A stretch of 6,114 bases of DNA, from positions 1 through 6,114 of the forward strand of contig JABMMH010000313.1 in the NCBI GenBank assembly GCA_013205645.1, in the 5' to 3' direction. A program made the position numbers and the translations under genes. Positions 6,031 through 6,114 of this stretch are shown piece by piece; position 1 is the first letter of the stretch; every line of letters starts with the position of its first letter. Below the pieces are notes generated by a model. The model did not search any database. It was not told where the DNA came from and was given only the letters and a program-made list of their open reading frames with translations. The stretch comes from Polaromonas sp. GTDB taxonomy: Bacteria; Pseudomonadota; Gammaproteobacteria; Burkholderiales; Burkholderiaceae_C.

Positions 6031-6114
6031 TTACTTCTTAGCGGCTGGCTTGGCTGCAGGCTTGCCTTTGCCGCCTTTAGCGTCTTTGCCGTCAGCGGCT
6101 GGCGCTTCTTCAGC
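6031..6114 (-). CDS. rplY: Probable 50S ribosomal protein L25/general stress protein Ctc, C-terminal end (partial)
   Basis: Only the last 27 codons and the TAA stop (6033-6031) are present; the gene continues past the right edge. The visible peptide is a low-complexity Ala/Lys/Pro/Gly tail, with AEEAPAADGKDAKGG followed by KGKPAAKPAAKK. Such tails end the long (Ctc-type) L25 proteins of Burkholderiales, which bind 5S rRNA. The identification rests mainly on context: rplY commonly lies directly upstream of pth in the same direction, and a terminator follows. The tail composition alone would also fit a histone-like or other basic protein, so the call is moderate. That a coding frame ends here is well supported by the codon pattern, the stop and the terminator. 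Confidence 0.65.
   Translation of the reverse strand, partial: AEEAPAADGKDAKGGKGKPAAKPAAKK

Overview
The window looks like an ordinary, conserved chromosomal segment of a betaproteobacterium, most likely Burkholderiales and plausibly Comamonadaceae. This rests on protein resemblance, high GC at third codon positions, and a familiar gene order (ftsY, a pair of M16 peptidases, rsmD, coaD, ferredoxin, pth, rplY). No database search was possible, so the family-level placement is inference. I see no mobile element, CRISPR array, tRNA, rRNA or prophage gene.

Layout: (1) Positions 1-762, minus strand: the first 254 codons of ftsY, the SRP receptor, running off the left edge. (2) Positions 763-889: a short divergent intergenic region with a candidate ftsY promoter. 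(3) Positions 890-5272, plus strand: five closely packed genes. These are two exported M16-family peptidase subunits, rsmD (16S rRNA guanine-N2 methyltransferase), coaD (phosphopantetheine adenylyltransferase) and a 2[4Fe-4S] ferredoxin of the YfhL/Fdx1 type. (4) Positions 5261-5902, minus strand: pth (peptidyl-tRNA hydrolase), whose 3' end overlaps the ferredoxin 3' end by 12 bp. (5) Positions 5903-6030: an intergenic region with a strong hairpin and T-run oriented to terminate rplY. (6) Positions 6031-6114, minus strand: the last 27 codons of what is probably rplY (ribosomal protein L25/Ctc).

How the genes work together: ftsY handles membrane protein targeting. rsmD, pth and rplY all serve translation. 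coaD makes the penultimate intermediate of coenzyme A. The M16 pair is probably an envelope proteolytic complex whose two active-site halves sit in different subunits. One subunit has the zinc motif but no R/Y substrate-binding pair, and the other has the reverse. The M16 genes are separated by 17 bp, rsmD overlaps the second by 4 bp (ATGA), and the ferredoxin starts 2 bp after coaD. The 48-bp rsmD-coaD gap is the likeliest place for an internal promoter.

I found no clearly undescribed system. The points most worth a second look are the complementary M16 active sites, a GGGCCTAGG-type motif shared by the coaD and pth upstream regions, a possible leaderless coaD transcript, and the Pro/Ala-rich FtsY N-terminus.
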